DNA of 64,000 nucleotides. Origin: DATARH01 sp036489765. Its GTDB lineage: Bacteria; Pseudomonadota; Alphaproteobacteria; ATCC43930; CGMCC-115725. This document shows positions 1 through 8,966 of this stretch, piece after piece (positions within the stretch are counted from its first letter, which is position 1; each line of letters starts with the position of its first letter). The notes under the pieces were generated by a model. It had not been told where the DNA came from and ran no database searches. It saw nothing but the letters and a program-made list of their open reading frames with translations. The position numbers and the translations under genes are program-made. The DNA lies in assembly GCA_036489765.1 (NCBI GenBank), contig DASXFE010000052.1, positions 1 to 64,000 of the forward strand, given 5' to 3'.

Positions 1-1179
1 ATCCGTATCGCCGAGACCTCCGAGGCGCTCCATGCGGTGCGGATCGCGCATGGGGCGGCGCGACTGCTCGTCGGCTGCGACCTCGTCGTCGCCGCCGGGG
101 CCGAGGCCACCGCCGCGCTCGACCCGGCGACGAGCCGCGCGATCGTCAACAGCTACGAGACGATCACCGGCGATTTCACCCGCAACCCCGACCTCGCCTT
201 TCCCGGCCGCGACCTGAAGCGCGCGGTCGAGGCCGCGGCGGGCAGCGACAACGCCGAATTCCTCGACGTCACCCGGCTCGCGACCGGGCTTCTCGGCGAT
301 TCGATCGCGACCAACCTGTTCATGCTCGGCTACGCCTACCAGCGCGGGCTGGTGCCGGTGACGGCCGGCGCGATCGAGCGGGCGATCGCGCTCAACGCGG
401 TCGCGGTCGATTTCAACCTCTCCGCCTTCCGCTGGGGCCGCCGCGCCGTCATCGACCGCACCCTCGTCGAAGAGCGCGCGGCGCCCGGGCGCGCAAAACC
501 GGCGAACCACCGGCTCAGCGAGACGCTCGACGAGACGATCGCCCGCCGCGTCGCCTTCCTGACCGACTACCAGAACGCCGCCTATGCCGCGCGCTACGCC
601 ACCCTCATTGCGAAGGTGCGCGCGGCCGAAGAGACCGTGGTCGCCGGGACGACCGTGCTCACCGAAGCGGCGGCGCGCGCACTCTTCAAGGTGATGGCCT
701 ACAAGGACGAGTACGAGGTCGCGCGGCTCTATGCGGAAAGCGATTTCCGCCATCGCGTCGCCGAGCAATTCGAGGGCGACTACACGCTTAAATTCCACCT
801 CGCCCCGCCGCTGCTCGGCAACCGCGACCCGCGGACCGGGCGCCTCAAAAAGCAGGCGTTCGGGCCGTGGATGCTGAAGGCGTTCGGCGTCCTGGCAAAG
901 CTCCGCTTCCTGCGCGGCACCGCCTTCGACATCTTCGGCCGCACGCCGGAGCGCCGCGCCGAACGCGGGCTTCTCGCGGAGCATATGGCGCGGCTCGACG
1001 CGATTTGCGCCGGGCTGTCGCCGGCCAATCACGCAGTCGCGGTCGAACTGGCGGCGGTGCCGCTGGAGATCCGCGGGTTCGGGCACGTCAAGGAGGCAGC
1101 GCTCGCCACGGCCCGGGCCAAAACCGAGGCGCTCGCCGCTCAGTTCCGCGCACCGCCGCGGGCGCTGGCGGCGGAATAG
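1..1179 (+). CDS. Indolepyruvate ferredoxin oxidoreductase family protein, C-terminal part (5' truncated by window edge)
   Basis: The frame is open from base 1, so only the last 392 residues of a larger protein are seen. The visible part resembles the C-terminal half of the large fused IorA/IorB-type enzymes (usually about 1,150 aa), which oxidise arylpyruvates to aryl-acetyl-CoA with ferredoxin as acceptor. It includes the end of the 2-oxoacid oxidoreductase gamma-like domain (GCDLVVAAGAEATAALD) followed by the helical C-terminal extension typical of the fusion. The TPP and iron-sulfur domains would lie upstream of the window. The following gene starts 15 bases downstream on the same strand and may be co-transcribed. 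Assignment is from overall sequence resemblance, with no catalytic residue visible. Confidence 0.8.
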   Translation: MRIAETSEALHAVRIAHGAARLLVGCDLVVAAGAEATAALDPATSRAIVNSYETITGDFTRNPDLAFPGRDLKRAVEAAAGSDNAEFLDVTRLATGLLGDSIATNLFMLGYAYQRGLVPVTAGAIERAIALNAVAVDFNLSAFRWGRRAVIDRTLVEERAAPGRAKPANHRLSETLDETIARRVAFLTDYQNAAYAARYATLIAKVRAAEETVVAGTTVLTEAAARALFKVMAYKDEYEVARLYAESDFRHRVAEQFEGDYTLKFHLAPPLLGNRDPRTGRLKKQAFGPWMLKAFGVLAKLRFLRGTAFDIFGRTPERRAERGLLAEHMARLDAICAGLSPANHAVAVELAAVPLEIRGFGHVKEAALATARAKTEALAAQFRAPPRALAAE

Positions 1180-1194
1180 AGAGGGGGGTTCCGC

Positions 1195-1827
1195 GTGACG
1201 CGTTGGATGGGGGCCGCAGCGCTGGCGGTGCTGCTGGGGGCGAGCGGTGCGGCCGGGGCCTGTCAGTCGACCGGCGCACCGACGCTCGTCGAGGATTTCA
1301 AGAACCCGGATATCGGCTGGGGCAAACCGGACGCCATCGCCTCCTACAGCCAGGACGGCCTCGTCGTCCGCCCGCCGGCTAATGGCAGCGCCTGGCGCTG
1401 GAACCGCAATTACACGATGGCCCGCGCCGATTTCTGCGTCGAAGAGGTGAACCCGTCGGACCTGCCGATGCCGGTCGACCCGCAGAACGTCGGCGATGTC
1501 GGGATCTGGTTCTGGGGCGCGGACGGGCAGAATTTCTATACCGCGACAATCGCACTCGACGGCACCGCCGCGGTCGATCGGCTCGTCAACGGCGTCTGGC
1601 AAACCGTCGTCGCCCCGCGCCCATTTCCGGCGGTAAAAACCGCCCCCGGCGCGACCAATGAGATCGAGCTGGTGACGAGCGCCGACACTGCCGCCTTCTT
1701 CGTCAACGGCACGCGCGTCGCCGACTTCCAGGGCCAGCCCCCCTCCGGCGGCGGCGCCCCCGGCATCTACGCCGAAAGCGGCCCCAAAGTCATAACCTGG
1801 CTTTTCCCGCGTGCGGCGCTGTGGTGA
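1195..1827 (+). CDS. Secreted protein, possible concanavalin-like beta-sandwich fold
   Basis: This 210-residue protein begins at GTG, with a G-rich stretch about 8 bases upstream. Residues 1-22 form a clear signal peptide (MTRWMGAAALAVLLGASGAAG), so the product is exported; a cysteine follows at residue 23 but the lipobox is poor. The mature part is rich in aromatic residues and beta-strand-like segments (GDVGIWFWGADGQNFYTATI, FFVNGTRVADFQG), resembling LamG/DUF1080-like domains seen in periplasmic carbohydrate-associated proteins. No catalytic motif is recognised and the substrate is unknown. It ends 33 bases before the convergent htrA stop codon. Confidence 0.6.
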   Translation: MTRWMGAAALAVLLGASGAAGACQSTGAPTLVEDFKNPDIGWGKPDAIASYSQDGLVVRPPANGSAWRWNRNYTMARADFCVEEVNPSDLPMPVDPQNVGDVGIWFWGADGQNFYTATIALDGTAAVDRLVNGVWQTVVAPRPFPAVKTAPGATNEIELVTSADTAAFFVNGTRVADFQGQPPSGGGAPGIYAESGPKVITWLFPRAALW

Positions 1828-1860
1828 GCCGAACACCTTAAGAGACTTGTTCGTACAGCC

Positions 1861-3348
1861 TCACCCCTCGCTGATCGGGAGAGCGATGAAGCGGGTGTTG
1901 CCTTCGCGTTCGACTTCGATGAAGGCGAATTTCTTGTTGGCTTTCTTGGCGCCGGCGACGAGCTGGACGAACTGGTCGGGATTTGAGACCGCTGAGCCCT
2001 CGACGGCGACGATCAGGTCGCCGGCCCTGAGACCTTGGCTCGCGCCGGGGCCGTTTTGCGGCACCTCGACGATGACGATCCCCTTGACCGTTTCGGGCAA
2101 TGAGAACTGCTTGCGCAGCTCGGGCGTGTCGCGCGCGATCTTGAGGCCGAGCGCGTCGACGGTCGGCGGCGGCTTTGGCTTTTCGGGCTGGGGCGGCTGC
2201 GGCGCCGGGCGGTTGGGATCGAGCGCGGTGACCTGGAGGTCGGCCTCGGTTTCCTTGCCGTCGCGCCAGATCGACACCTTGACCGTCTTGTTCGGCGGGG
2301 TGTCCGCGACCAGGCGCGGCAGTTGCCGGCTACGGTCGATCGGCTTGCCGTCGTAGCTAAGGATCACATCGCCGGGCTTGAGCTTCGCCTGCGCCGCGGG
2401 GCTGCCGGGATCGATCGCGGCGATCATCGCGCCGCGCCCCTTGTCGAGCCCGACCGACTCGGCGAGCTCGTCGGTGACCGGCTGGATGCGCGCGCCGATC
2501 CAGCCGCGCTCCACCTTTCCGGTGGCCTTGAGCTGGTCGATGATCGGCCGCGCCACCGAGGCGGGAACCGCAAACCCGATCCCGATCGACCCGCCCGACG
2601 GCGAATAGATCGCGGTGTTGATGCCGATCACCTTGCCGGAGAGATCGAACATCGGCCCGCCGGAATTGCCTCGGTTGATCGACGCATCGGTCTGCAGATA
2701 GTCGATATAGGGGCCGGAGTGGATGTCGCGCGCGGTCGCCGAGATGATGCCGGCGGTCACGGTGCCGCCGAGCCCGAACGGGTTGCCGATCGCCAGCACC
2801 CAATCGCCGACCTTGGTCTTGGTCGAGTCCCCCCAACTCGCGGCCGGAAGCGGCGATTTCGGATCGACCTTCAAGAGCGCGAGGTCGGTGATCGAATCAC
2901 GGCCGACGACCTTGGCCTGGTAGGACGTATCGTCGCTGAGCGTCACCGTGATCTGTTCGGCATTGGCAATTACGTGGTTGTTGGTGACGACCAGACCCGA
3001 CGGATCGATGATGAAGCCCGAGCCGAGCGAGGCGGCGCGCGGCCCGTTGGGCCCGTTCTTGTCGCCGAAGAAATCGCGGAAGAAATCGTCGAGCGAGTTT
3101 TCGGCCGAGGGGGGCTGCGCCTCGGGGGCTTTTGGCGGCGGCACGATCGCCTTTGTCGTCGAGATATTGACGACGACCCCGCTGAGCCGACCGGCGAGTT
3201 GGGAGAAGAGGTCGGCAAAGGGCGACGCCTGCTCGGCCGCGGGCAGCGTCGCCGGGGGAATGATCGGCGTGTTCGCCTGCTGCGCGCGGCCGGGGTCTGC
3301 CGTGAGCAACAGCGCCGCGATGAGGAAAACAGGGGTGAGGTGCCGCAA
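1861..3348 (-). CDS. DegP/HtrA-family periplasmic serine protease with two PDZ domains
   Basis: An exported trypsin-like protease for envelope protein quality control. From a TTG start the product is 495 aa: signal peptide about 1-23 (ending near GRAQQ), protease domain about 100-290, and two PDZ domains at about 290-395 and 405-490. The triad is visible as His125 (TNNHV), Asp155 (SITDLALL) and Ser229 (GNSGGP), all intact. The TTG start is chosen because it places the hydrophobic signal segment at the N-terminus; the frame stays open further upstream but there overlaps the divergent glycerate kinase gene. It shares a 57-base divergent region with that gene. A linker rich in Pro and Lys separates the PDZ domains. 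Confidence 0.93.
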   Translation of the reverse strand: MRHLTPVFLIAALLLTADPGRAQQANTPIIPPATLPAAEQASPFADLFSQLAGRLSGVVVNISTTKAIVPPPKAPEAQPPSAENSLDDFFRDFFGDKNGPNGPRAASLGSGFIIDPSGLVVTNNHVIANAEQITVTLSDDTSYQAKVVGRDSITDLALLKVDPKSPLPAASWGDSTKTKVGDWVLAIGNPFGLGGTVTAGIISATARDIHSGPYIDYLQTDASINRGNSGGPMFDLSGKVIGINTAIYSPSGGSIGIGFAVPASVARPIIDQLKATGKVERGWIGARIQPVTDELAESVGLDKGRGAMIAAIDPGSPAAQAKLKPGDVILSYDGKPIDRSRQLPRLVADTPPNKTVKVSIWRDGKETEADLQVTALDPNRPAPQPPQPEKPKPPPTVDALGLKIARDTPELRKQFSLPETVKGIVIVEVPQNGPGASQGLRAGDLIVAVEGSAVSNPDQFVQLVAGAKKANKKFAFIEVEREGNTRFIALPISEG

Positions 3349-3374
3349 AACGGGAAACCCGGTACAACGATCTC

Positions 3375-3393
3375 GCGCTGGTCTTTCCAGCGC
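3375..3393. promoter_or_regulatory. Perfect inverted repeat in the htrA / glycerate kinase divergent region
   Basis: GCGCTGG-tcttt-CCAGCGC is a perfect 7-bp dyad in the only non-coding space between two divergent genes. A second small dyad (CGGG-aaa-CCCG, 3351-3361) lies beside it. Either could be an operator or a leader hairpin. No protein is implicated by the sequence. Confidence 0.35.
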
Positions 3394-3405
3394 TCTCGAT
3401 ATGAA

Positions 3406-4728
3406 ATGGCACAGCAACGAGAAAGACGGAATAGAGAATTGATTACCCGCGACCGCCTGGCGCCGGGGGCGCTGTTGCGTCGTCTGTTCGATGCAGCGCT
3501 CCAAGCCGCGGCGCCCGAAGGCGCTCTCGCGGGCCATGTACCGCCGCCGGTCAAGGGCCGCACCGTCGTCATCGGCGCCGGCAAGGCCTCGGCGGCGATG
3601 GCGCGGGCGTTCGAATTGGCTTGGGAGGGCGAGCTTTCGGGCCTCGTCGTGACCCGGCGCGGCCACGCCGTCCCGTGCGACCGCATCGAGATCGTCGAGG
3701 CGAGCCATCCGGTACCCGACGCCGCCGGCGAGGACGCCGCGCGCCGCATCCTCGCGCTCGCCGCCGGGCTCGGCGCCGACGACCAGCTCGTGTGCCTCAT
3801 GTCGGGTGGTGGCTCGGCCCTTCTGGCGCTCCCGGCGCCGGGCCTCACCCTCGCCGACAAGCAGGCGGTGACGCGGGCCCTCCTCCGCTCCGGCGCGACG
3901 ATCGGCGAGATCAACACGGTGCGAAAGCACCTGTCGGCGATCAAGGGCGGGCGCCTCGCCGCCGCGGCCTATCCGGCGCGGGTCGTGACATTGGCGATCT
4001 CGGACGTGCCGGGCGACGACCCGGCGGTGATCGCCTCGGGCCCGACCGTGCCCGACCCGTCGACTTTCGCCGACGCCCGCGCCGTGCTCGACAAATACGG
4101 CATCACCAAGCCGAAATCCGTCATCGCCCACCTCGCCGCCGCCGCGCACGAGACGCCGAAGCCGGACGACCCGATCTTCGCCAACACAAGCTACGAGCTC
4201 ATCGCGAGCCCCCAGCAGGCGCTTACCACCGCCGCCGACGAGGCCGGCGCGCAGGGTCTCACAGCGATCGTCCTAAGCGACCGCATCGAGGGCGAGTCGC
4301 GCGATGTAGCGCTCGTCCACGCCGCGCTCGCCCAGCAGATCCGCGCCGGCCAGTTCCGTGTCCGGGACACGATCATCGGCCCGCCGGCGGTGCTGCTGTC
4401 GGGCGGGGAGACCACCGTCACGGTGCGCGGCAACGGCCGCGGCGGCCGCAACAGCGAGTTCCTGCTGGCGCTGACCGCGGCACTCGCCGGCGCCCCCGGA
4501 ATTGCCGCAATCGCCTGCGATACTGATGGGATCGACGGCACCGAGGACAATGCCGGGGCGATCATGTATCCCGACACGATCAAGCGGGCCGAGGCGGCGG
4601 GGGTGTCGCTGAAGGACGCGCTGGGTCAGAACGACGGATACGGGTTCTTCGCCGCCCTCGGCGATCTCGTCGTCACCGGCCCGACGCTGACGAACGTGAA
4701 CGATTTCCGCGCCGTTTTCGTTTTCTGA
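3406..4728 (+). CDS. Glycerate 2-kinase (MOFRL family)
   Basis: Phosphorylates D-glycerate to 2-phosphoglycerate; the family is often mislabelled hydroxypyruvate reductase (TtuD). The protein is 440 aa from ATG 3406, or 429 aa from the TTG at 3439, which fits usual N-termini about as well and has a weak ACGGA upstream. The DUF4147 N-domain carries VVIGAGKASAAMARA and MSGGGSALL; the C-terminal MOFRL domain has LSGGETTVTVRGNGRGGRN and a DGTED-like acidic segment. Pyruvate kinase follows after 29 bases, the same order as in tartrate-utilisation clusters (ttuD-ttuE), so glycerate would feed to pyruvate through an enolase encoded elsewhere. Start uncertain, function fairly secure. Confidence 0.9.
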   Translation: MAQQRERRNRELITRDRLAPGALLRRLFDAALQAAAPEGALAGHVPPPVKGRTVVIGAGKASAAMARAFELAWEGELSGLVVTRRGHAVPCDRIEIVEASHPVPDAAGEDAARRILALAAGLGADDQLVCLMSGGGSALLALPAPGLTLADKQAVTRALLRSGATIGEINTVRKHLSAIKGGRLAAAAYPARVVTLAISDVPGDDPAVIASGPTVPDPSTFADARAVLDKYGITKPKSVIAHLAAAAHETPKPDDPIFANTSYELIASPQQALTTAADEAGAQGLTAIVLSDRIEGESRDVALVHAALAQQIRAGQFRVRDTIIGPPAVLLSGGETTVTVRGNGRGGRNSEFLLALTAALAGAPGIAAIACDTDGIDGTEDNAGAIMYPDTIKRAEAAGVSLKDALGQNDGYGFFAALGDLVVTGPTLTNVNDFRAVFVF

Positions 4729-4757
4729 ACCGGTGTGAGGCGGCAGAAAGAAGAGCA

Positions 4758-6176
4758 ATGCGCCGGCAACGCAGCCCCAAGATCGTCGCGACGTTAGGCC
4801 CCGCCAGTTCGAGCCCGGAACGGATCCGCGCCCTGTTCGACGCCGGGGTCGACGTGTTCCGGCTCAATTTCAGCCACGGCAACCACGACGACCATCACGC
4901 AAGGTTCGAGGCGATCCGCCAGGCCGAGGCCGAATCCGGCCGCCCGATCGGCATCCTCGCCGACATGCAGGGGCCGAAATTGCGGCTCGGCGACTTTGCC
5001 AAGGGCAAGATTACGCTGAAGGAAGGGGCGAAATTCCGCCTCGACCTGACCGACGAGCCGGGCGACCAGCATCGCGCGCCTCTGCCCCACCCCGAAATCT
5101 TTGCCGTGATCGAAAAAGGCACCGAGCTCCTCATCGACGACGGCAAAGTGCGGCTCAGGGTCACGAAGAACGGCGACGGCTACGCCGATACCGAATGCCT
5201 CGTCGGCGGCACCCTGTCGAACCACAAGGGCATCAACCTGCCCAACGTGATCCTGCCGCTCTCGGCCGTCACCGAGAAGGACCGAGCCGACATCGCTTTT
5301 GCCCTGCAGCAGGGCGCCGACTGGATCGCGCTCTCCTTTGTCCAGCGCCCCGAGGACGTCGCCGAGGGACGGAAGGAGATCGGCAAGGCCGCCGGGCTGA
5401 TGGTCAAGCTCGAAAAACCGTCGGCGATCGGGCGGCTCGACGAGATCATCGACTTGTCGGACGCGCTGATGGTGGCGCGCGGCGATCTCGGCGTCGAGAT
5501 GCCGCCCGAGGACGTGCCGACCGTGCAGCGCCGCATCGTCCATGCCTGCCGGCTCGCCGGGAAACCGGTCGTGGTCGCGACCCAGATGCTCGAATCGATG
5601 GTCTCGGCCCCGACCCCGACCCGCGCCGAGGCGTCGGACGTCGCCACCGCCGTCTACGAGGGCGCCGACGCCGTCATGCTGTCGGCGGAGACCGCGGTCG
5701 GCGAATACCCGATCGAGGCGGTGTCGATCATGGACCGCATCGCCCGCCGCGTCGAAGCCGACCCCTTGTATTTCACGACGCTCGAGGCCGAGCGCTTCGC
5801 CCACGAGGACACCAATTCCGACGCGATCAGCGCCGCCGCCTGCCAGGTGGCGGCGCAGGTCGGGGCGGCGGCGATCGTATCTTTCACAAGCTCCGGCGCA
5901 ACTGCGCTGCGCGCCGCGCGCGAGCGGCCGTCGGCACCGATCCTGGCGATGACCCCGAACCTCGGCACCGCCCGGCGTCTCGCGCTGTTATGGGGCGCCC
6001 ATTGCGTCCACAGCCAGGATATCCGCGGGTTTCAGGACATGGTGCAAAAGGCCGTCCGCGCCGCCCACCGCGAGGGCATGGCCAAACCCGGCCAGCGCCT
6101 CGTCATCACCGCCGGCGTCCCGTTCGGCACTCCGGGCGCCACCAACATCCTGCGCATCGCCTGGGTGGACCGGTGA
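4758..6176 (+). CDS. pyk: Pyruvate kinase
   Basis: Converts phosphoenolpyruvate and ADP to pyruvate and ATP in the cytoplasm. The 472-residue length is normal. The N-terminus has the phosphate-binding KIVATLGPAS, the catalytic LEKPSAI lysine region and the signature MVARGDLGVE near residue 240, followed by the AATQMLESM-type segment (VVATQMLESMV). The C-terminal allosteric domain is present (ISFTSSG-like IVSFTSSGAT). AGAAAGAAGAG precedes the ATG. It lies 29 bases after glycerate 2-kinase and overlaps the next gene by four bases (GTGA), so the three form one operon that probably converts glycerate to pyruvate. Confidence 0.97.
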   Translation: MRRQRSPKIVATLGPASSSPERIRALFDAGVDVFRLNFSHGNHDDHHARFEAIRQAEAESGRPIGILADMQGPKLRLGDFAKGKITLKEGAKFRLDLTDEPGDQHRAPLPHPEIFAVIEKGTELLIDDGKVRLRVTKNGDGYADTECLVGGTLSNHKGINLPNVILPLSAVTEKDRADIAFALQQGADWIALSFVQRPEDVAEGRKEIGKAAGLMVKLEKPSAIGRLDEIIDLSDALMVARGDLGVEMPPEDVPTVQRRIVHACRLAGKPVVVATQMLESMVSAPTPTRAEASDVATAVYEGADAVMLSAETAVGEYPIEAVSIMDRIARRVEADPLYFTTLEAERFAHEDTNSDAISAAACQVAAQVGAAAIVSFTSSGATALRAARERPSAPILAMTPNLGTARRLALLWGAHCVHSQDIRGFQDMVQKAVRAAHREGMAKPGQRLVITAGVPFGTPGATNILRIAWVDR

Positions 6177-6763
6177 GGCCCTCAGACATCGACCCCGAAA
6201 GCCGCTGCCGCCTGCCCCTGCCGAAGCGGGAGGAGCTGGACGAGGCCGCACAGGCGACCTACGACCGCCTCGCGGCGCCGGGCGGCGGCGGCAACCTCCG
6301 CGGGCTGCACGGCCCCGGCGGCATTCAGCTCCACAGCCCCGAGCTCGCCCGCCGCTCCCGCCCGGTCAACCACTACCTGCGCTTCGAAAGCGGCCTCCCC
6401 GGCCGGGTCCGCGAGCTCGCCATCCTCGTCACCGCCCGCGCCCACGACAGCCAATTCGAATGGGCCGCGCACGAGACGGAAGCGTTGAAGGAAGGGGTCC
6501 CCGCCGAAACGGTCGAAGCGGTGCGGTATCGCCGAGGCATCTACGGCCTCGCCGACGGAGACGCGATCGTCATCTCCCTCGGGCGAGAGATTTTCGAACA
6601 CCGCAAGGTGTCGCCGGAAACCTTTGCCCGCGCCCTCGGCCATTTCGGCCGCACCGGCCTCGTCAACCTCGTCGCGCTGATGGGCAACTACGCCGCGACC
6701 GCCGCGCTCCTCACGGCATTCGACATGCAACTCGACGACGGGGTCGAACCGCCGCTGCGTTGA
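6173..6763 (+). CDS. Carboxymuconolactone decarboxylase / AhpD-like family protein
   Basis: A 196-residue protein starting at GTG inside the pyruvate kinase stop (GTGA overlap), implying translational coupling. It carries the CMD-family core RELAILVTARAHDSQFEW followed by AAHETEA, with the conserved Glu/His but no CxxC, so it is not a peroxidase of the AhpD type. Proteins of this subgroup are common in catabolic clusters of alphaproteobacteria and few have known substrates. Co-transcription with glycerate kinase and pyruvate kinase is the only context clue. The gene converges on the next amidohydrolase gene, with a strong hairpin between them. Confidence 0.8.
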   Translation: MRPSDIDPESRCRLPLPKREELDEAAQATYDRLAAPGGGGNLRGLHGPGGIQLHSPELARRSRPVNHYLRFESGLPGRVRELAILVTARAHDSQFEWAAHETEALKEGVPAETVEAVRYRRGIYGLADGDAIVISLGREIFEHRKVSPETFARALGHFGRTGLVNLVALMGNYAATAALLTAFDMQLDDGVEPPLR

Positions 6764-6770
6764 AAACTTA

Positions 6771-6797
6771 CCCCTCGCCCGCAATGCCGGCGAGGGG
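6771..6797 (-). terminator. Hairpin between convergent genes, probable terminator
   Basis: CCCCTCGCC - 9-base loop - GGCGAGGGG is a perfect 9-bp stem between the stop codons of the CMD-family gene (+) and the amidohydrolase (-). Read on the minus strand the stem is followed by TAAGTTTTC, a modest T run, so it may end minus-strand transcription and possibly also plus-strand transcription. Confidence 0.55.
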
Positions 6798-6803
6798 ACC
6801 CTG

Positions 6804-7613
6804 TCAGATACCCCACCCAATCCAATCGCAGAGGGCGCGGCCCATCACGAGTTCGAGGTCCCTGCCCTTGAGCCACGGCAGCTCCTCGGTGAACATCGTC
6901 ACGCATTCTTTCCATGAACACGGCATGCGGGTGATGTCGGTCCCCCAGAAGCAACGCGTAGGACCGAAGGCGTCGAAGATCTGCTTCAGATAGCCGTGGA
7001 TGTTGGAGAACGGGTAGGGTTGGCTTGAATTCCCCGGCGCGCCCGACAGCTTGACCGCGATGTTCGGGTACTGCGCCAAGGTCAGGAGCTCCGACAGGTT
7101 GGCGAAGGCGGCGTCGTCCTTGCTGCCGGCGGGGCGGCCCATATGGTCGATGATCAGCTTTGTGTCGGGATGCGCCATCGCGATCGGCGCCAGCGCCGGC
7201 AGGAACGCCCCGGCGGCAAGCCCGACCGGCAATCCGGCCTTCGCCGCTGCGGGCCACAGCCAATCCATCGTCCCGTCGCTGGGCCACGAGCGCTGATGCG
7301 GCTGCATGAACGTGAAGCGCAGCCCGAGCATCCCCGGTTGGTCCTTCCAGTGCTCGACGAGGCCGCGGCTCTCCGGCTTGTCGAGCGGGAAATGGCCAAG
7401 GATCGCGAGCCGGTTCGGATACTTCCGCGCCGCCTCGATCGCGACCTGGTTCGCATTCGGATCCCAGCCCGGCGGGTGGATCACGGCGGCGTCGACCCCG
7501 GCCGCATCCATGTCGCGCAGCACCTCCTCGGCGCTGTACGACGACACCTGCCGATGCGCCGGGTTCGGCGTCCCCTGGCCCCAGATGTGGATTTGCGAAT
7601 CGACGATCAGCAT
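6804..7613 (-). CDS. Amidohydrolase family 2 protein
   Basis: A 269-residue TIM-barrel metal-dependent hydrolase. The N-terminus MLIVDSQIHIWG, the central IIDHMGRP and the late WGTDITR are family landmarks; the first of these supplies one metal His and the last the catalytic Asp. Relatives include 2-pyrone-4,6-dicarboxylate lactonase-like and ring-opening or decarboxylating enzymes, but the substrate cannot be read from sequence. It is downstream of a second, larger amidohydrolase on the same strand, 67 bases away and separated by a perfect hairpin, so the two may be partly uncoupled. GGAGGATCC precedes the ATG. Confidence 0.85.
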   Translation of the reverse strand: MLIVDSQIHIWGQGTPNPAHRQVSSYSAEEVLRDMDAAGVDAAVIHPPGWDPNANQVAIEAARKYPNRLAILGHFPLDKPESRGLVEHWKDQPGMLGLRFTFMQPHQRSWPSDGTMDWLWPAAAKAGLPVGLAAGAFLPALAPIAMAHPDTKLIIDHMGRPAGSKDDAAFANLSELLTLAQYPNIAVKLSGAPGNSSQPYPFSNIHGYLKQIFDAFGPTRCFWGTDITRMPCSWKECVTMFTEELPWLKGRDLELVMGRALCDWIGWGI

Positions 7614-7631
7614 GGGGGATCCTCCTCAAAG

Positions 7632-7658
7632 CAACGGCCGGGACTGGCCCGGCCGTTG
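7632..7658 (-). terminator. Perfect 11-bp hairpin between two amidohydrolase genes
   Basis: CAACGGCCGGG - 5-base loop - CCCGGCCGTTG forms a perfect 11-bp stem in the 67-base gap after the stop of the 7681-8832 gene. It is followed on the minus strand by CTTTGAGG, which lacks a real T tract. It may attenuate transcription or stabilise the upstream mRNA. Confidence 0.45.
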
Positions 7659-7680
7659 TCCGATAGTTCAACCGCCAACG

Positions 7681-8832
7681 TCAGTTGAGGCCGTAGAGCT
7701 TCACGACGTTGTCATGGACGATCTTTTTCTGCGTCGCGTCCGAGAACCAGGAGAGGTTCTGCTCGAGGGTCGCGCGGCTGTTCGGCCAGATGCAGTCGGG
7801 GTGCGGATAATCAGCGCCCCAGATGATGTTGTCTTCGCCGATCAGCGGGACGATCGGTTCCAGATACTTGTCCTGCTGATAGGTGACGTAGCCCTGGCGC
7901 CGGAAATAATCCGACGGCTTCATCTTGAAGCCGAGGCTGCGGGCGCGGTCGTGATACTCGGTGTCGCAGCGATCGAAGACGTAGGGCAGCCACGTCACGC
8001 CGCTCTCGCCGAGGACGAAGTTGAAGTCCGGATACTTCTCACAGGCGCCCGAGGCGAGGATCGAGGCCAGCACCTCCATCGTGTCGAGCTGGAACAGCGT
8101 CGAGCGGACGAGGCGCCACTGGGTGAACACCTCCTTTTCCATCTCGGGCGTGTCGGGCGCGCGCACGGCCTTGAACCCGGTCGAATGGAACGAGATCGGG
8201 AATTTGCACTCGGCCGAGGCCTCCCACAGCGCAAACCAGTCGGGGTGGTAGAGCGGCGGGGTCATGCGCTTGAAGGCGAGGTCGCCGCCTTTCAATCCCA
8301 TCTTGGCGCAGCGCCGCACTTCCGCGGCCGCGGCCTTCGGGTCGGTGTTGGGGATGATCGCCAGCGGGAACACGCGGTTCGAATCGGAGCGCTTGGCGAA
8401 ATCCGCGACCCAGTCGTTGTAGCGCTGGTTGACCCAGATGCGCAGATCGGCGTCGTCGATCAGGTCGTTGACCATCAGGCAGCCGTAGATAATCTCCTTG
8501 GCGAGCCCGTCGCGGTCGAGATCGGCGATGCGCAGTTCCGGGGTGGTGGGACGCGAGACGCCGCCCGGGAACGAGTTCCACTCGAAGCCGAGCTCCTGCA
8601 TCTCGTCGATGTGGTCGAACGAGCCCTTGGTGTACGGCAGAAAGCCCGGCCCGACGCCGTTCCACATGCCGCGGTCCTTGTCGTCGACGAACCAGTGCTG
8701 GCCGTCGTTCCGCTCCTCGACGCGCGGCGCCATCTTTTTCCACTTCTGCGGCGTCTGCGACGACCACAGATCGGTCGGGCAATAAGTGAGGTCGATGTGG
8801 TTGTCGCCGGAAATGAGCGTGTGGTGCAGCAT
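7681..8832 (-). CDS. Amidohydrolase family 2 protein (ACMSD-like)
   Basis: A 383-residue metal-dependent hydrolase or decarboxylase. The start ATG at 8832 has AAGGAGC eight bases upstream, so the longer open frame is not used. The sequence begins with SGDNHIDLTYCPTDLW, typical of the subgroup opening D-x-H-x-(E/D), and carries the late metal motif WGADYPHPD, plus a His in FHSTGF. Such proteins are frequent in aromatic or cyclic-compound degradation by soil alphaproteobacteria. The substrate is unknown. It is followed by another amidohydrolase and divergent from a lipid acyltransferase gene. A third family member lies at 62369-63310. Confidence 0.85.
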   Translation of the reverse strand: MLHHTLISGDNHIDLTYCPTDLWSSQTPQKWKKMAPRVEERNDGQHWFVDDKDRGMWNGVGPGFLPYTKGSFDHIDEMQELGFEWNSFPGGVSRPTTPELRIADLDRDGLAKEIIYGCLMVNDLIDDADLRIWVNQRYNDWVADFAKRSDSNRVFPLAIIPNTDPKAAAAEVRRCAKMGLKGGDLAFKRMTPPLYHPDWFALWEASAECKFPISFHSTGFKAVRAPDTPEMEKEVFTQWRLVRSTLFQLDTMEVLASILASGACEKYPDFNFVLGESGVTWLPYVFDRCDTEYHDRARSLGFKMKPSDYFRRQGYVTYQQDKYLEPIVPLIGEDNIIWGADYPHPDCIWPNSRATLEQNLSWFSDATQKKIVHDNVVKLYGLN

Positions 8833-8869
8833 GCGAAGCGCTCCTTCGAGGGCAGATCGTAGCGCTATC

Positions 8870-8896
8870 GTATTATCGCGCGGCGCGCTTGGCCAA
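8870..8896 (-). promoter_or_regulatory. Weak candidate promoter of the 7681-8832 amidohydrolase
   Basis: On the minus strand, TTGGCC and TAATAC are separated by 15 bases, upstream of the ribosome binding site of the amidohydrolase gene. The spacing is short for a sigma-70 type promoter, so this is only a candidate. Confidence 0.3.
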
Positions 8897-8966
8897 TCGA
8901 AATGACGGAATACGCCTATGCGGGAAAGAAGGGCGCGCGGAAACAAGAACGCGCGACCTATCGGGA

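Noticed and set aside
2323..3405. Upstream extension of the glycerate kinase frame
   Set aside because: It runs antisense through htrA and has no family resemblance; the real start is near 3406 or 3439.
3349..4149. Upstream extension of the htrA frame
   Set aside because: It is antisense to glycerate kinase; a signal peptide only appears at the TTG at 3348.
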